DNA of 64,000 bases. It comes from Hemerocallis citrina. Lineage: Eukaryota > Streptophyta > Magnoliopsida > Asparagales > Asphodelaceae. Under the pieces are notes generated by a model that worked only from the letters and a program-made list of their open reading frames with translations, did no database searches and was not told where the DNA came from. This document shows positions 23,496-36,000 of the stretch, piece by piece. Location of the stretch: assembly GCA_017893485.1 (NCBI GenBank), contig CM030364.1, positions 46,649,254-46,713,253 on the forward strand. The letters are read 5' to 3'. The position numbers and the translations under genes were made by a program. The stretch's first letter is position 1, and each line of letters opens with the position of its first letter.

Positions 23496-25003
23496 TGTTG
23501 GTGTATGCCCTAGAGGCCAGTTGTGGATTGACATGACTAGTTTACATTGTATCATGATATTTATTTCATATTTAGGCATTTTATTTATTATGTTATTTAT
23601 TGTGAATTAAATGAACATAATGAAATCCTTAGAATAGTAAGTTCAATGTCATGGGATATCAAGTTCATGACTTGACTGTGAGATCCTATTTGCTGAAATC
23701 AGAATACTGTTCTTAAATGTCCCTAGTCAAGTATTATTATGAATTAGGAAAACGATAATATATAAAGACTAGTGTGTGCGTAGACAGATGATCATTCTCA
23801 CAGGTCATAGATATGAGATATCAAGTCTTCACATGGATACATATTAGAGTAATAATATACTGGACTGACCTGCCATGAGAACGCTGCATGGATCGTTACG
23901 TGAGTGTCATAAGTGGTTCTCACAGTGACCATAGTGTATGTGGTCATTTGACTTGAAGTCACTACAATTTCCTACATGAGAAGTTATATATTTTAATACC
24001 GTCAAATGTTGCGTGTAATAAGGTGATTATAAAGTCGACTATTGGGTATACTACAAAATATGGGGAGGGATGTGAGTGACTTAGATAGGATATATCAATC
24101 TTACATAACATGAGTGATATCTATGGGTCTCTTGATTGAGAGAGACTGCAAAATGTATGGTCGTGCTCAAATGAGTCAATATGAGATATTGATCTCATTT
24201 GTTTTAGTAAGTCTACTTGGACATCAAGAAATCAAAGATTGAACTATACAAGAGTGACACGCTCTATGCCTTGTGGTCAATTAAGATATCTAGACAAAGG
24301 AATTAAACTACATGGTAATACTGGTAACGGATAGGTTATGTCAAATTACTGATATTCCCGTTACTTGAGTGGAAAAAATGTATTGCTAGATACCGCTCAC
24401 TGTTTGTAATACTCGAATATGATTTTAATATTACTGTCAACGTAGTGGGAACCTACAAGGTCACACACTTAGAATGGATCGAAATTGGGATTTAAATTCA
24501 TAAGATGAATTTAATTAGGGATTCAAGTAAGACTTGGACTCCTAACATTGGTTAGACATTTAAATAGATTAAATGGGTTGACTAAAGTTCAAAGGCCCAC
24601 ACACGAATTGACCCAGGATAGATTGTGAGTCCAACAACCTCATTACTCTCTTTGGTTTTCTACACCTATATATATGACATATATTTGTGGAAAAGTTACA
24701 CGTGAAAAACCCTAGTCGTCACAAAAAGTGAGAGAGAGAAATCATGAGGAACATCCCCTTCCCGCAGCTAGCACCGCGATATGAGGGAGAGCCATTTTTC
24801 GTTCTGTTAGTGTGGATATCGTAGAGGCACCGCAATATTGCAGTGCTATGATCGGCATACAGTGGAGACAGCAAATCCATCTTTAATGTATAACTCCTAA
24901 ACACGATTTATGGTTTTCGCATGGATCTATGGCTAAGTTTCAATATTTTTTAAAAATAATTTTCACTGTGTATTTAATCTATGATTGCCTTCGAAACCTA
25001 ACA
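23496..25003 (+). mobile_element. Solo LTR D (1508 bp), TSD aagag/aggag
   Basis: The ends are TGTTGGTGTATGCCC (23496) and ...CGAAACCTAACA (25003). The flanks are aagag (23491-23495) and aggag (25004-25008), a 4 of 5 match. It interrupts the RNase H part of the Ty3 pol: EAEYEAL lies on one side and HVQAFSDSQLVVK on the other. A second copy in the opposite orientation is at 32799-34311. The strand is given by the TGTTGG start and could be reversed. Confidence 0.88.
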
Positions 25004-25522
25004 AGGAGGAATCTGACAATTAGCGCTTCGTACTCAGCCTCATTATTAAAGGCTCAGAAGCTAAGCCGTAGAGAGTACTAAAGGCTAAACTCATCTGGAA
25101 CCTGCAATATCACACCTGCTCTGCTTCCTTCTTCACAGGAAGATCCATCCACATAAAGATCTCAGGAGGGCATCTCCTCCAGAACTTCAGACTCCTCAGG
25201 GATAATGCACTTTTTGATGAACTCAGCATGGGCGTGGCCCTTAATGGCTGTCCTCAGCTTAAAATTGATATCGTGTTGACTCAGCTCGATTGACCACTTG
25301 ATAAGTTTTCCAGAGTTTTCCGGCTTGTGGAGGATTTTCTTTAAGGGTTGGTCAGTGAGGATTTGGACAGAGTGGGCCTGGAAGTAAGGATAGAGCTTCT
25401 GCGCCGCCATAACCAGGGCATAGGCTATTTTCTCTATTTTGGCATACTGGAGTTTGGCGTACCGGAGTTCGACATCGTAGAGGACTTTGCACACCTAGTA
25501 GATGGGTTTCTGACCCCCATCT

Positions 25523-25527
25523 TGTAA

Positions 25528-25588
<61 letters not shown>

Positions 25589-26006
25589 AGGGGATGGCAA
25601 AAAAATTTAATTAAAAAGGGAGGGGGTCCACAAAGAGTTGCAGCAAAGCAGCAGGTGTGTTGCTATTGCCCGCTGACATCATGATGACGTCAGCAGAGCA
25701 GGGCCCACCCGAGATTGTGAATGAGAGACAGTGCCGCTGTCACTTTGAGTTGGTCATGTGGAACATGGGCCCCACGGGGCTTTGTGTGTGCACGGGAATT
25801 AAGAATAGAAATGTGATTTGAATAGTCCTATATCAGGATTAACACAAGAATAATTAACTATAAATATAATAGCCTATAATCAAGAGTCACCAATCCGGTT
25901 AACCACCTTTTGAGAGGCAGCTTGTGGTGGGCAGTTGTACTATACTATAAATAATGTGTCTTCTAAAATGTATAAAATTGTATGAGCTTGAGGCAGGGGC
26001 AGTACA
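25523..26006. mobile_element. Short solo LTR F (484 bp), TSD catct
   Basis: It begins TGTAACAC followed by an (AT)n tract (25531-25586) and ends ...GGGGCAGTACA at 26006. A perfect catct flanks it at 25518-25522 and 26007-26011. Removing it rejoins the RNase H reading VLVQE...GGQKPIY. It has no coding capacity, and its size fits a TRIM or a small LTR family. Confidence 0.88.
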
Positions 26007-26123
26007 CATCTCCCTCTTGGACCAGGACTGCACTGAGGGTGTGCTCGAATGCCACTAGGTAGAGGTAGAGGACCTCGTCCGGTTCGAGTTTTCTTAGCAA
26101 ATAAGGATTAGAGAGGTTTTCCT

Positions 26124-27000
26124 TCAACCGGATGAAGTCCTATTGTTGAGACTCCTCCTATTCAAAGTTCTTCGCTCCCAGAGTGCTTTAAAGAAAGGGA
26201 GGAATTTCTCCCCGGAATTTGAAAGGAACCATCCGATAGCCGTTAGTCTACCTGTGAGCCTTTGGACCTCTTTGATGCTCATTGGCAGAGTCATGTCAGG
26301 GATAGCATGGATCTTTTCAGGGTTAGCCTCTATTCCCCTTTGGTTGACCATGAAGCCGAGGAATTTCCTCGAGGATACGCTGAAGGAGCATTTGGAGGGG
26401 TTGAACCTCATGTTATTATTCTTTAGGACACAGAAGACTTCCTCGAGGTCCTTGATGTTTTCTCTCTTTGTGTTGCTCTTAACGAGCATGTCATCTACAT
26501 ATACCTCCATGTTTCGACCAATCTGGTCTTTGAAGACTTTGTTAACTAGCCACTGATAGGTGGCTCCTGCATTCTTCAATCCGAACGACATAAATCGTTA
26601 ACAGTAGAGTCCCTAGTCAATGAGAAAGAAACCTTCGGAATATCCGGGGGGGAACATGCAGATTTGATTATATCCAGAGAAGGCATCCATGAAGCTTAGG
26701 AGTTCATGTATGGAGGTAACATCTATCAGATCATCGATACTCGGAAGAGGAAAATGATCTTTTGGGAATGCCTTGTTAAGGTCAGTAAAATCAATACAGA
26801 TCCTCCACTTGCCACTTGTCTTTTTCACCTTGACGACATTCATCAACCACTCCGGGTAGTTGACCTCCTCGATGAAGTTGGCAGCGAGGAGTTTATCAAC
26901 TTCCTCTTTCACTGCTTATTGTCTGTCGGGGTGAACTTTTGGCACTTTTATTGGACCGATTTTGCCTTTGGATCAACGCTAAGCGTGTGCATTATCAGAT
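26124..27000 (-). pseudogene. Tat Ty3 reverse transcriptase, broken
   Basis: The RT fingers and palm read KWRICIDFTDLNKAFPKDHF, SFMDAFSGYNQI, MSFGLKNAGATYQ and the catalytic YVDD box, followed by FLGFMVNQRGIEANPEK of the connection. A stop and shift near 26590-26612 separate FFLID from MSFGLKN. The domain is otherwise easy to read and nearly full length. It copies the element RNA into cDNA in intact relatives. Confidence 0.9.
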
Positions 27001-27179
27001 TTTTCAGAAATGTTCGGCATGTCTGAGGCCGTCCACGCAAACAAGCCTCGGTTCCTTCGAATGCAGCTGATAATCTCTTTGTCGAGCCCGGTGGGCAATG
27101 CCTTGCTTATTAGGAACCTCTTGGTCGGTCTTCCACCGAGAAGGGGACTTCTTCCAACTTGGCTGCTGGCTTAGAGCTG

Positions 27180-30100
27180 ATTGAGCTTCTATCTGATGGG
27201 AGCTCCACCGCATCGAGGGGGGAAGATAGAGCCCCCCACCATCGCAGTAAAGCACGCCCGAATTGCTTTCTGACTGCCTTCCACGACCCCTATCCCAGAC
27301 ATTGTAGGGAACTTCATTTTCATGTGGTAGGCCGAGGCAACGTGTCACGCCCCGCTTCCTAAAATACAGGAATATGAGCACGTGACTGAGGCCAGCGAAT
27401 GATGCGAAAACACCATTCATAAGCTGTACAGGTACTCAACAACAAGATAACAAAATAAACCATGCAGGCATGTAAAATCACAATATGATAATGAAAGTTC
27501 ATGACATAGTCCATAACATAACCAATAACTGGGAAATACAAATAGTTACGGGTCAAACAAGTCCGGAATACAAAAAGGAGTAGCATGAAATAAAACATGA
27601 ACTAAAGCAACATGAAAAATTAAACAAAACTAAAACACTTGATCAGCAACACCTTCTGGTAATTCTCCATTCAGGCCTGCAAGTACATTATTACAAAAAG
27701 AAGGAAAAGAAGACAAGAAGACGCCCGTTAATACAAGTCACGGGCCGCAAGTGGTACAAGCTAAGGGGACAGGTACAAAACAAAACAAAAGAAAAACATG
27801 ACAAAGAGCAAGGAATCGAGAGTCATGAAATAGGGAAAATGCAATATGTAAACATGATTATGAACAAGACATTATGGAACAAGTGGCATGTAAACAAGTA
27901 ATCAAGTAAACAAATATCAAGTCAACATGAACATGTAACATGTAATTGGATCATGCAAGTGCATGTGTTAATCTTAAGTCTAATGTTTGATTCTATCTAG
28001 GTAGCACTTCATGCATCCATCTTTTTACTACATGGTTGCTACATACAATTAGTTTTGTTTAGACTTAGTGGTGGGTTTTATAGGTCACGTACTCGGGAAA
28101 ATATGTACATTCAATATTATATCGAGATATGTGCAATGTGGAACATGTAGAGTGTGAACTTGTAACGTGAATATGTAAATTTGTAATTTGCAAACTTGCA
28201 ACTTGCATCGGGAAACCACGAGCTCCAGTCCGAGTACGCTCTTCTATATTGCCCACTACTTAAATATTTTCTCTTATACCCCGGCTTGTTACTTTTATTT
28301 CAATTTAATATGATCATAATGTAATAAGAACGATGTCAAGATATGGACAGGGAACATCAAGGAATTATGCATGAAATATGTTCGAAGTCATGAGGTGCAA
28401 AAACATGGTCTTAATGTCATATCTGGGTCTAATTTCTATTACAAGTTTGGGTCAACAGTATTTTAGGGTTGTATAAAACAATATTGCAACTACAAAGTGA
28501 TTGATTACATGTATAAAACTTAATCTAGTATAAAAAGATATCACAACAACATTCAAACTATTATCATGGGTAAAATAATCATTCACATTATCATGTATAA
28601 TCCTAAAAGTACATATGTTTATATCATCGTGTTCGTGTAATGCATATGACAGTAAAGTATTCACGGTCATAAGCGAATACGGGATCGACGGATTAAGTAT
28701 AGCAACAGGTATCAATTCGACTTATGAATGCGAATTAGAATCAAGGAATATACTTGTGGTATTTATGCAAAGATGCTTGTACTAGAACAAACGAATTTAT
28801 ACAATAGATACTTGCCTGATTTGACAATTCCGAGGTGAACGAGAGAATGACGGAATTAGAATCCCGGATGAACTCCCAAGGAAACATGCACGAAGAAACA
28901 ACCAGCAAAGCAAATGAAACAGCAACTCAGCAGAGACCCACTCACTGGATCGAGACCGAACAGTAAACAGCCAACTAGGATCTGCCATGCCAAAACACGA
29001 GACAGCGAACACAACCAATGAAAGATCTTCCTCACACCGGATCGGCACAAACAGCGAACAGCGAAAGGGGATCTGTTGTGCACCGAACACAGAACAGCGA
29101 ATTCACCCAGTGGGGCTCCGTCTTCTTCCTCGGTAAGGAGAGAGAGAGAGAGAGCGCAGCGCGAACGACTCTCCGGCGACTGTGACGGCACTGCGGCTGG
29201 GTGGAGCGGCGTGCAGCAGCGGCTCGTCGGGAAGCGATGCAATGTCAGCGAGATGGCGCGGTGCTCTCTGTTTCGCTCTCGAAAACAAAGGATCGGAGAA
29301 GGAGGCGCGACTGGCTTCGATGGGGCTTGGACGGTGATGACTATGACTAGGATCTTTGGAGATTACGAGGTGTGAGCGGTGAAGGATCACGGTGGCGACA
29401 AGTGAGTGGAAGCGACGAGGAGGTTGACGAGGTGGGTTCGGCAATGGCAATGGGTTCGGTTCGAGCGGGAGACTGGGCAAAGCTTTGGCAATGGCGGAAG
29501 GAGGTGGATGGCGGTGCAATGAGGTGAGGTGGCGGAGTCGAAGGAGAAAGGTGTTGGGTTCTTCGGAGGTTTTCAATGGAGGAAGAAGGTGGAAGGCGGG
29601 GGTGCGATGACTCGACTGTGGTGGTGTCGAGGCGATGCAGACGGTGGAGATGAGGTGGAGGAGGTTGCGGCGGGGGCGACTGAGGGCAATGGGTCGAAGA
29701 TGAGCTGCGGATGGGAGTCGACTGGAGCTGTTGCCGCAGCTGTATGAAGGTGAAGAGGAGGGAGAGGGAAAAGGGGGTGGTATGCTCTGTTTGAATAAAG
29801 AAGGGGAAGAGAGAGAGTTACGGGGAGTAATAAATGTATAAAAATAATTTAATAATAAACAGTAGAGAGATTATAGGGAGGAGGGGGTTACGGGATCAAA
29901 TGGCTGATTGTGCGGAGGAGAATTAAAATTGTTATAACTGCTATTTTAATGGGGAGGAATTTTAGGGCTAGTTGTTAGGGATTTAAATTTTGGGGTTATA
30001 GAATGTAGGGAGTGATAAGGAGAGATTTTTGGGATTTGAATGATCTAGTCAACAAAGAGAGTTGGGTTTGGGTTAGTGGATCAAGATCCAATAGAAGGTG

Positions 30101-30748
30101 GGCTTGGTCTATGGACTCAAAACAATTTAATGGGTTCATCATAGAATTGGGTTCATACTAAATAATTATACAATTGGGCTTAAATTGAATAATTGGCGTG
30201 GGCTTCAAATCATTTAAATATTAAAACAATGAATAATTAAATTATTGGGCTTATAATAAAAATTGGGCTCAGATTAATAAATATTAAAAGAAAATAAGAA
30301 GTTGGGCTTATAAGAACAATTGGGTTTTGTAAAATAGTTGTATAATATAATCAATTAAGAAAATAGTCACAAGATACTAAGAATTTAAAATACGGAGAAA
30401 TACTTGAAAAAAATACATATTAACGGAAACAGGGGTTACACAACGACTTGGAGGGATGCATAACCGGGGTGCCCGAATATGGCATTGTATGCGACCTTGA
30501 CATATACTACTATGAAGTCCATTGGTTCGATATGGGCGGTGGGGGACCTCCTCATGGAGGGTGATGATCCCTTCGATCTGGACCGACGCTCTGGAGAACC
30601 CATGAAGTGTATAGCCTACCATCCTGAGCCTGTCCCGGGTAAATTTTAGCCCCTCAAATGCGGCTAGGAAGAGGATGTTGATGGAACTACCGTTGTTGAT
30701 AAGGATATGACGGACTTCATGCTTCGCCAAACCAAGACTGATCACCAA
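27180..30748 (-). pseudogene. Tat Ty3 protease and linker, interrupted by solo LTR C
   Basis: The segment begins LVISLGLAKHEVRHILINNG, then SSINILF. The aspartic protease active-site triad (DTG or DNG) is NNG in this copy, so the catalytic Asp is lost. A frameshift near 30560 precedes DFIVVYVKVAYNAIFGHPGY, followed by ASLQV at 30446. After the LTR it resumes at 27342 as VASAYHMKMKFPT then GVVEGSQKAIRACF, the conserved linker before RT. This join strongly supports the insertion model. Confidence 0.85.
27343..30440 (-). mobile_element. Solo LTR C (3098 bp), TSD caacg
   Basis: The ends are TGTCACGCCCCGC (27343) and ...ACAGGGGTTACA (30440), with a perfect caacg at 27338-27342 and 30441-30445. 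On the minus strand it starts TGTAACCCCTGTTTCC and ends GGGGCGTGACA, a common plant LTR end. It is homologous to LTR B. It contains the AGAACAGCG repeats, a GC-rich part at 29100-29760 and a stretch of 'gggctt' repeats near 30085-30320. It has no protein domains. Confidence 0.93.
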
Positions 30749-30866
30749 GTCATCGCAGTGAGGAGTACGAATTCCCTAGAGGTCCTCGTCCAAGAAAGAT
30801 ATTGGCAAACCCGAGCCTTTGGGAGGAGGACAATTATGAATCGTTGACCTCTCGGAAAAACGTCTT

Positions 30867-32340
30867 CTAGGAGGAGTTAGAGTTCCTCCCCATCGGTCTT
30901 CCATGTATGGAGTGGAGAATGGCCATTCCCTCGGACTCATGAGCTTCGGAGTTCTTATCTGGGTGCTTGTTGGGCCTCCATGGAAGGGGCAAGTCCTTCT
31001 GGTCTTTCCGGGTGAACTTGGACAAGTAGCCCCTCCTAATTACATCTTCGATCATGTCCTTAAGAGCCTAGCAGTCATCGGTCTTGTGACCGTGATCCCG
31101 GTGGAAATGACACCAGACCCTTTTATCCTTCTTCCTTGTTGGGGGCATTCGTTCGAGGGGGGTGTCGGTTCAGCCACTCTTCCTCCACCTCCATCAATAT
31201 CGTGGAGACATTGGCATTGAGCAAGGTAAATTTTTTGAACCGAGGCATAAGGGGAGGTCGCCTCTGGCCTGAGCTATCCCTATAAGACGTTTTTTGGAGC
31301 CTCATTTCTATGCATCTTCTTTTTACCTTTTGTCAGAGATTCCCTTCGTCCTCTAGGATGTAGAGCCTCCTTGGCCCAGATATACTTCTTGCTTTAGAGA
31401 ATGAGGTCTGAAAGGTCTGTGAGAGGCTTCTTATCCAGAGAGGTCTTTAGAAGGTCATGCCGAACGTTGTGCCTGAAGGAAGCTGCCGTGACCCGGACGT
31501 TAAGAGAGGGGATAGACTGAGCCTCTACTGTAATCCTTTGGACGAAATCCTTGAGCACCTCTCCATCTATCTACTGCAAATTGAGCAAGGAGGCACTCCT
31601 CTTCTTTGCCTTGTGGCTAGTTATGAAGTGGGCCAGGAAACTCTACTTGAGCTGGTCGAAGGAGTATATGGAGCCGAGGGCTAGTCGGGAGTATCACTCT
31701 CTCGTGGAACCCTACAACGTGGTGGGGAATGCCCTGCAGAGGAGGACTTCGAGGCACTGTGAATCATCATGAGAGTTTTGGAACCCTCAATGTGATCAGC
31801 TGGGTCGGACTCCCTGTTGTAGGTCTCAAAAGTAGGGGGACCGGAGCTTCGAGAATGGATGAAGAAGGGGGGAGGGGAGGGGGGGATCTGGTGGTACCCC
31901 CTATTTGATTGCTTCCCGTCTACTCCTATGCGGATGAGTCGGTTCTCCATTTCTTGCGGTCGTTTCATGACCGTGCCTTCTCATCCCTCAGATCGTGTTG
32001 AGCCATAGAACTCCTCGTTGTCGATTGGACTGGTGAATGGGTTGTCCATACAGCAGTCGTTCATGGATCTCCCTTAGAGGGTTTGCAGGACCTCGTTCCT
32101 GAAGTCCTGAAACTCGGCCCTGGTCACCGGGCCTCCTTTCTCCTTGTCGACCTTTGAGGCCAACCGGTCCACAGAAGAAAGGCTTCTTTCGGCCCGCTCG
32201 GGGTCGAGTGACTGTTGTAGCTTTTTTGGTGCTTCGAATGAGCGCCCCCATTCTGGGAGCGGTTGAACTCGATGTGGTGACGGAGGTCTTCCTCCTGCTG
32301 CCGGTTGTTAATGAGATTTCAGGCGTCCGACCCCGTAGGA
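30867..32340 (-). pseudogene. Tat Ty3 gag, broken
   Basis: The capsid region reads FETYNRESDPADHIEG and LMMIHSASK near 31880-31790. After shifts it continues with LLNLQ, TVEAQSIPSLNVR and KPLTDLSDLI. A zinc-knuckle-like CHFHRDHGHKTDDC lies at about 31125-31080, followed at once by an in-frame stop and LKDMIEDVIRRGYLSKF. The arrangement matches plant Ty3 gag proteins. The N-terminal end is lost at the TRIM-like LTR near 32356. Confidence 0.82.
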
Positions 32341-32350
32341 TGGTCAGCCT

Positions 32351-32355
<5 letters not shown>

Positions 32356-32410
<55 letters not shown>

Positions 32411-32706
32411 GATTGGGCCAATAAGAATTACTATGGGCTTGCGTGTGTAAGAAATGATTTGGGACATGCACTTGAAATGAAGTGGGCTTGCTGGCGTGGC
32501 TTGTGTATGGCCGGATTTGGATTGTGTGTGCTTGTACATGCACGTGCATGTTGCATGTACATGTGTGTGTGGGGTGAGTGCTTGAACATAGTCCCATATC
32601 GGCTATGCCCCAATATTTCTGTGGTGGGCCGTTGTTAGGATCATGTTTTTCGCGTGTGCGTGCACACGTAGTAGCGTGCGCAGCTGAGCTGGGCTCAGAG
32701 TGTTAC
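32356..32706 (+). repeat. TRIM-like LTR, third copy (inverted)
   Basis: It starts with an (AT)n tract (32356-32406) and ends 'gagctgggctcagagtgtta'. The reverse complement matches the start of the LTRs at 7441 and 14929 (TGTAACA..., then 'agcccagctcagctgcg'), including the 'gtcccatatcggc' motif. The target-site duplication is uncertain: ttacc occurs at 32350-32354 and 32703-32707 but would overlap the LTR end. Confidence 0.6.
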
Positions 32707-32798
32707 CGAGCGTCATTCCTATGACATCGTGCGCTGTCTCTTGCGCCATCGAGCGTCTTCCCCTGTGCCATCGATCGTCGTCCTCTGCGCCAATGTGC
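32707..32798. repeat. Minisatellite, ~24-bp unit (left part)
   Basis: Degenerate copies of 'gccatcgagcgtcgtccctg' occur here and continue at 34312-34390 beyond the inserted LTR. The two parts were one array before the insertion. Confidence 0.7.
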
Positions 32799-34311
32799 TG
32801 TTAGATTTCGAATACAATCACAGATTAAATACACAGCGAGAAAATTATTAAAATATCGAAATCTAGCCATGGATCCATGCGAAAACCATAAATCGTGTTT
32901 AGGAGTTATTCCTTAAAGATGGATCTGCCATCTTCCCAGTATGCCGATCACAACACTACAATATTACGATGCCTCTACTGTATCCACACGAACAGAACGA
33001 AAAACTGCTCTTCCTTAGACCGTGGTGCTAGCTGTGGGAATGGTATGTTCCTCCTTACGATCTCTCTCTCTCTCTCACTTTCTGAGATGGCTATGGTTTT
33101 TTCACGTGTGCCTATTTCACAAATATATATCATATATATAGGTGCAGAAAATCAACCTTAAGAAAGTAATGAGGCTATTGGGCTCACAATCTAACCTGGG
33201 TTAGATTCATGGGTTTTTGAACTTTAGTTGGCTCATTTGATCTAATTAAATGTCCAACCAATATCAGGAGTCCAAGTCTTACTTGGATCCCCAATTAAAT
33301 GTATTTTACGAATTTAAATTCCAATTTTGATTCATTCTAAGTGTGTGACCCTGTAGGTTTCCATTACATTGACAGTAATACTAAAATCATATTTGAGTAT
33401 TACAAATAGTGAGCAGTATCTAGTAATATATCACTGCTACTCAAGTAACAGGAATGTCAGTGATTTAACACTACCTATCCGTGACCAATATTAGCATGTA
33501 GTCTAGTTCCTTATCCAGATGTCTTAATTGACCACAAGGCATAGAGCGTGTCACCCTTTTATAGTTCAATTTTTGGTTTCTTGATGTCCGAGTAGACTTA
33601 CTAAAACAAATGAGTTCAATATCTCATATGGGATCATTTGAGAACTGTCATGCCTTTTGCAGTCTCACTCATTCAATGCGCTCGTAGATATCGCTCCTGT
33701 TATGTAGAGGGACAAATCCTATCTAAGTCATTCGCATCCCTTTGCATGATTTGTAGTATATCCAATAGTCGACTTTATAATCACCTTATTACAGACAACG
33801 TTTGATGGCATTAAAACATATAACTTCTCATGTAGAGAACCGTAGTGACTTCAAGTTAAAGGACTAGGTACATCATGGTTACTGTGAGAACCTCTTATGA
33901 CACTCAAGTAACGATGAATGCAGCGTTCTCATGGTGGGTCAGTCCAGTACATTATTACTCTAATATGTACCCATGTGAAGACCTGATATCTCATATCCAT
34001 GACCCATGAGACTGGTCATTAGTCTACACACATACTAGTCTCTATGTATTATCGTTGTCCTAATTCACAATCATACTTGACTAGGGACATTTAAGAATAG
34101 TGTTCATATTTCAGCCAATAGGATGTCACAATCAGGTCATGCACCTGATATCCCATGACATTGAACTTACTATTCTAAGGACTTCATTATGTTCATTTAA
34201 TTCACAATAAATAACACAATAAATAAAATGCCTAAATATGAAATAAATGTCATGATACAATGTAAACTAGTAATGTCAATACACAACTAGCCTCCAAGGC
34301 ATACACCAACA
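32799..34311 (-). mobile_element. Solo LTR E (1513 bp) in the minisatellite, TSD tgtgc/tgtgt
   Basis: This is an inverted copy of LTR D (23496-25003): it starts TGTTAGATTTCG and ends ...GGCATACACCAACA. The flanks tgtgc (32794-32798) and tgtgt (34312-34316) match at 4 of 5 positions. Both copies share the 'atggatccatgcgaaaacc' and 'cctaaatatgaaataaatgt' blocks. It has no coding capacity. Confidence 0.88.
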
Positions 34312-34395
34312 TGTGTGCCATCCCTCGTCCATGCGTTGTCATCGAGTATCGTCCCTGCACCATTGTGTGTCGTCCCTGCCACATGAACATCGTCA
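34312..34395. repeat. Minisatellite, ~24-bp unit (right part)
   Basis: This continues the array at 32707-32798, with units such as 'catcgagtatcgtccctgca'. Confidence 0.65.
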
Positions 34396-35003
34396 ATATT
34401 CCAAACTCATGTTGCTTAAACCAACTTGATTTTGAGAGGGTTATTAAATGTGAGATATTAGTTTAGTCTCATATCGAATAATGTATTGGTTTAGTCTTTA
34501 TTTCTCTCATATATGTATGAGACATTGTACTCAGTTATAATCAATCAATCCAATAATATTTGCTTAATCTCTCTGTTAACATTAACAATAACAAATTGGC
34601 ATCATGTGATGCATGTAATAGAAACTTCCAAACGATTTGATTTCTTGTATATATACACATTTTATGACATTATAAATTTAATATGCAATATGAATCGTCT
34701 ATATAAAATTTCATTACAGCAGTACAACGATTCTATTTAAGAATGTTTTCCTCCAAGTATAAGGTTCCTTTTCTCATATTTAATTGGGGATTTAGGTGAA
34801 AGAGAGACTCAACCACCAAAATTCACGCGTCTGGATCAGAGGCACCGGTAAACTTTCTAGAATCGTTTGACCTGTAGTTTGAAAGAGATGGAGATCACAG
34901 CAAACCAGCCTTATTTACTGGGAAACTTTAGTTTGTTGTTTGGTAAAGGCTGATAACGGTTGAAAGTCATTTTAAATAGTTTATTTCAAGTGAAAACAAC
35001 AAT
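34396..35003. other. Unassigned DNA, possible LTR end near 34590
   Basis: The stretch 'attagtttagtctcatatcg' through 'ctctctgttaaca' resembles the 3' part of a small plant LTR, and 'attggcatcatgtgatgc' just after it loosely resembles an initiator-Met primer site. No partner LTR or duplication was found. The rest is unremarkable. Confidence 0.3.
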
Positions 35004-35085
35004 GACGCTTTGGCCGAGTGGTTAAGGCGTGTGCCTGCTAAGTACATGGGGTTTCCCCGCGAGAGTTCGAATCTCTCAGGCGTCG
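35004..35085 (+). tRNA. tRNA-Ser (anticodon GCT)
   Basis: This is a complete class II cloverleaf of 82 nt. The acceptor stem GACGCTT pairs with AGGCGTC, with discriminator G. The D arm has GGCCGAGTGGTTAAGGC. The anticodon stem TGTGC/GTACA carries the loop CTGCTAA with anticodon GCT. There is a long variable arm GGGG/CCCC, and the T arm is GAGAG-TTCGAAT-CTCTC. There is no intron and no CCA. The A and B boxes are intact. A CAACAA motif lies just upstream, as in many plant tRNA genes, and a TTTT terminator follows at 35092. It should decode AGC/AGT serine codons. Confidence 0.97.
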
Positions 35086-35089
35086 ACTT

Positions 35090-35990
35090 ACTTTTATTTT
35101 TCCTTTTAGGCTTTCAAAAAAAAAAAACTAATTTTCCGTTTAGTTTAAGTTATTTTTCAGTTTACGTTTCTCTATCCGCGCGTTTGGGAACCCAAAAAAC
35201 TAGGGAAAGGAATGGAATACTGGGGATTGGCTCATCTTATCCTATTCCACAGCCTGTTTGTTTTGAAAAAGAAAATAAAGGAAACAACTAAATTTCATTC
35301 CCTAGAGAAAGATTTCAGCCAATTTCTATTCAAGCCCCACCCCCCTCGGAAAGCTGCGAAAAGGAATGGAGAATCACCTCTTACTCCCTCATCAACAGCT
35401 CTCTCTCTTCTCCTTCTTCTTCCTCTGATTCTCACGAAACCCAAGTCTCTCCACCTCAGCAACTTCCAGCTGCCACCTTGCGACCCTCCCCCTTCCATCA
35501 TCTTCAACCTCGTCGTCCTGACTGCACCACCTCACCCTCGCCCCGCAGTCCCGCCACACCGCCCTCTCCTCCTGCCTATTGTTTAATTAATAATCTCGTT
35601 TTAAATAGACAAAGTCAAACATAACTACATAAGGTGCTTCTGTCATTCTCACTCCTTTCACAACAACTTCTATTTCATAAGCTGACAGACTGAAGACGCC
35701 CACAAATATTTTCCCACCTCTAAGATACCTCGTGCTTCTTTTTCTTCAACATATACAATCTTCCCCAAAATTACACACTTCCAATCCCATCCCGTAAAGC
35801 TATCAAAAGGACAAGAATCTATCTACCTATCCATATTTAATTAATCAGAAGCAATCGATTTGATTAACCAAAACAACAAGATGCTATTGATTTATTCAAA
35901 ATCAATTGCGGTCATCAAATTTTCTATGTAAAAGTATACAGATTTTTTAATTAATGAATAAGAAGTGTCTTTTACTTGGATAATTCAGGC
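35090..35990. other. Unassigned DNA with a CT-rich stretch
   Basis: Positions 35390-35580 are CT-rich and resemble a 5' leader or low-complexity DNA, but no protein family is readable. A 45-bp segment at about 35120-35165 recurs at 38143-38190. Neither looks like a complete element. Confidence 0.4.
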
Positions 35991-36000
35991 CATCTAAGTT

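Larger units (their letters stand above)
23060..26123 (-). pseudogene. Tat Ty3 RNase H region, interrupted by two solo LTRs
   Basis: The first RNase H segment (EHTLSAVLVQEGD) is at about 26090-26012. It resumes after solo LTR F at 25517 as GGQKPIY, then VLYDVELRYAKL, IAYALVMAAQKL and LTDQPLKKILHKP. A second RNase H segment with DLYVDGSS and NNEAEYEAL follows at about 25150-25020. It is then cut by solo LTR D and resumes at 23490 as HVQAFSDSQLVVK. The order matches dual RNase H regions of Tat elements. Stops are frequent. Confidence 0.8.

Noticed and set aside
32350..32707. ttacc as TSD of the third TRIM-like LTR
   Set aside because: The right copy overlaps the expected LTR end GTGTTAC, so the match can be chance.
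35212..35586. 124-codon open frame after the tRNA gene
   Set aside because: It is Pro/Leu/Ser low complexity from CT-rich DNA, with no family resemblance or splice context.
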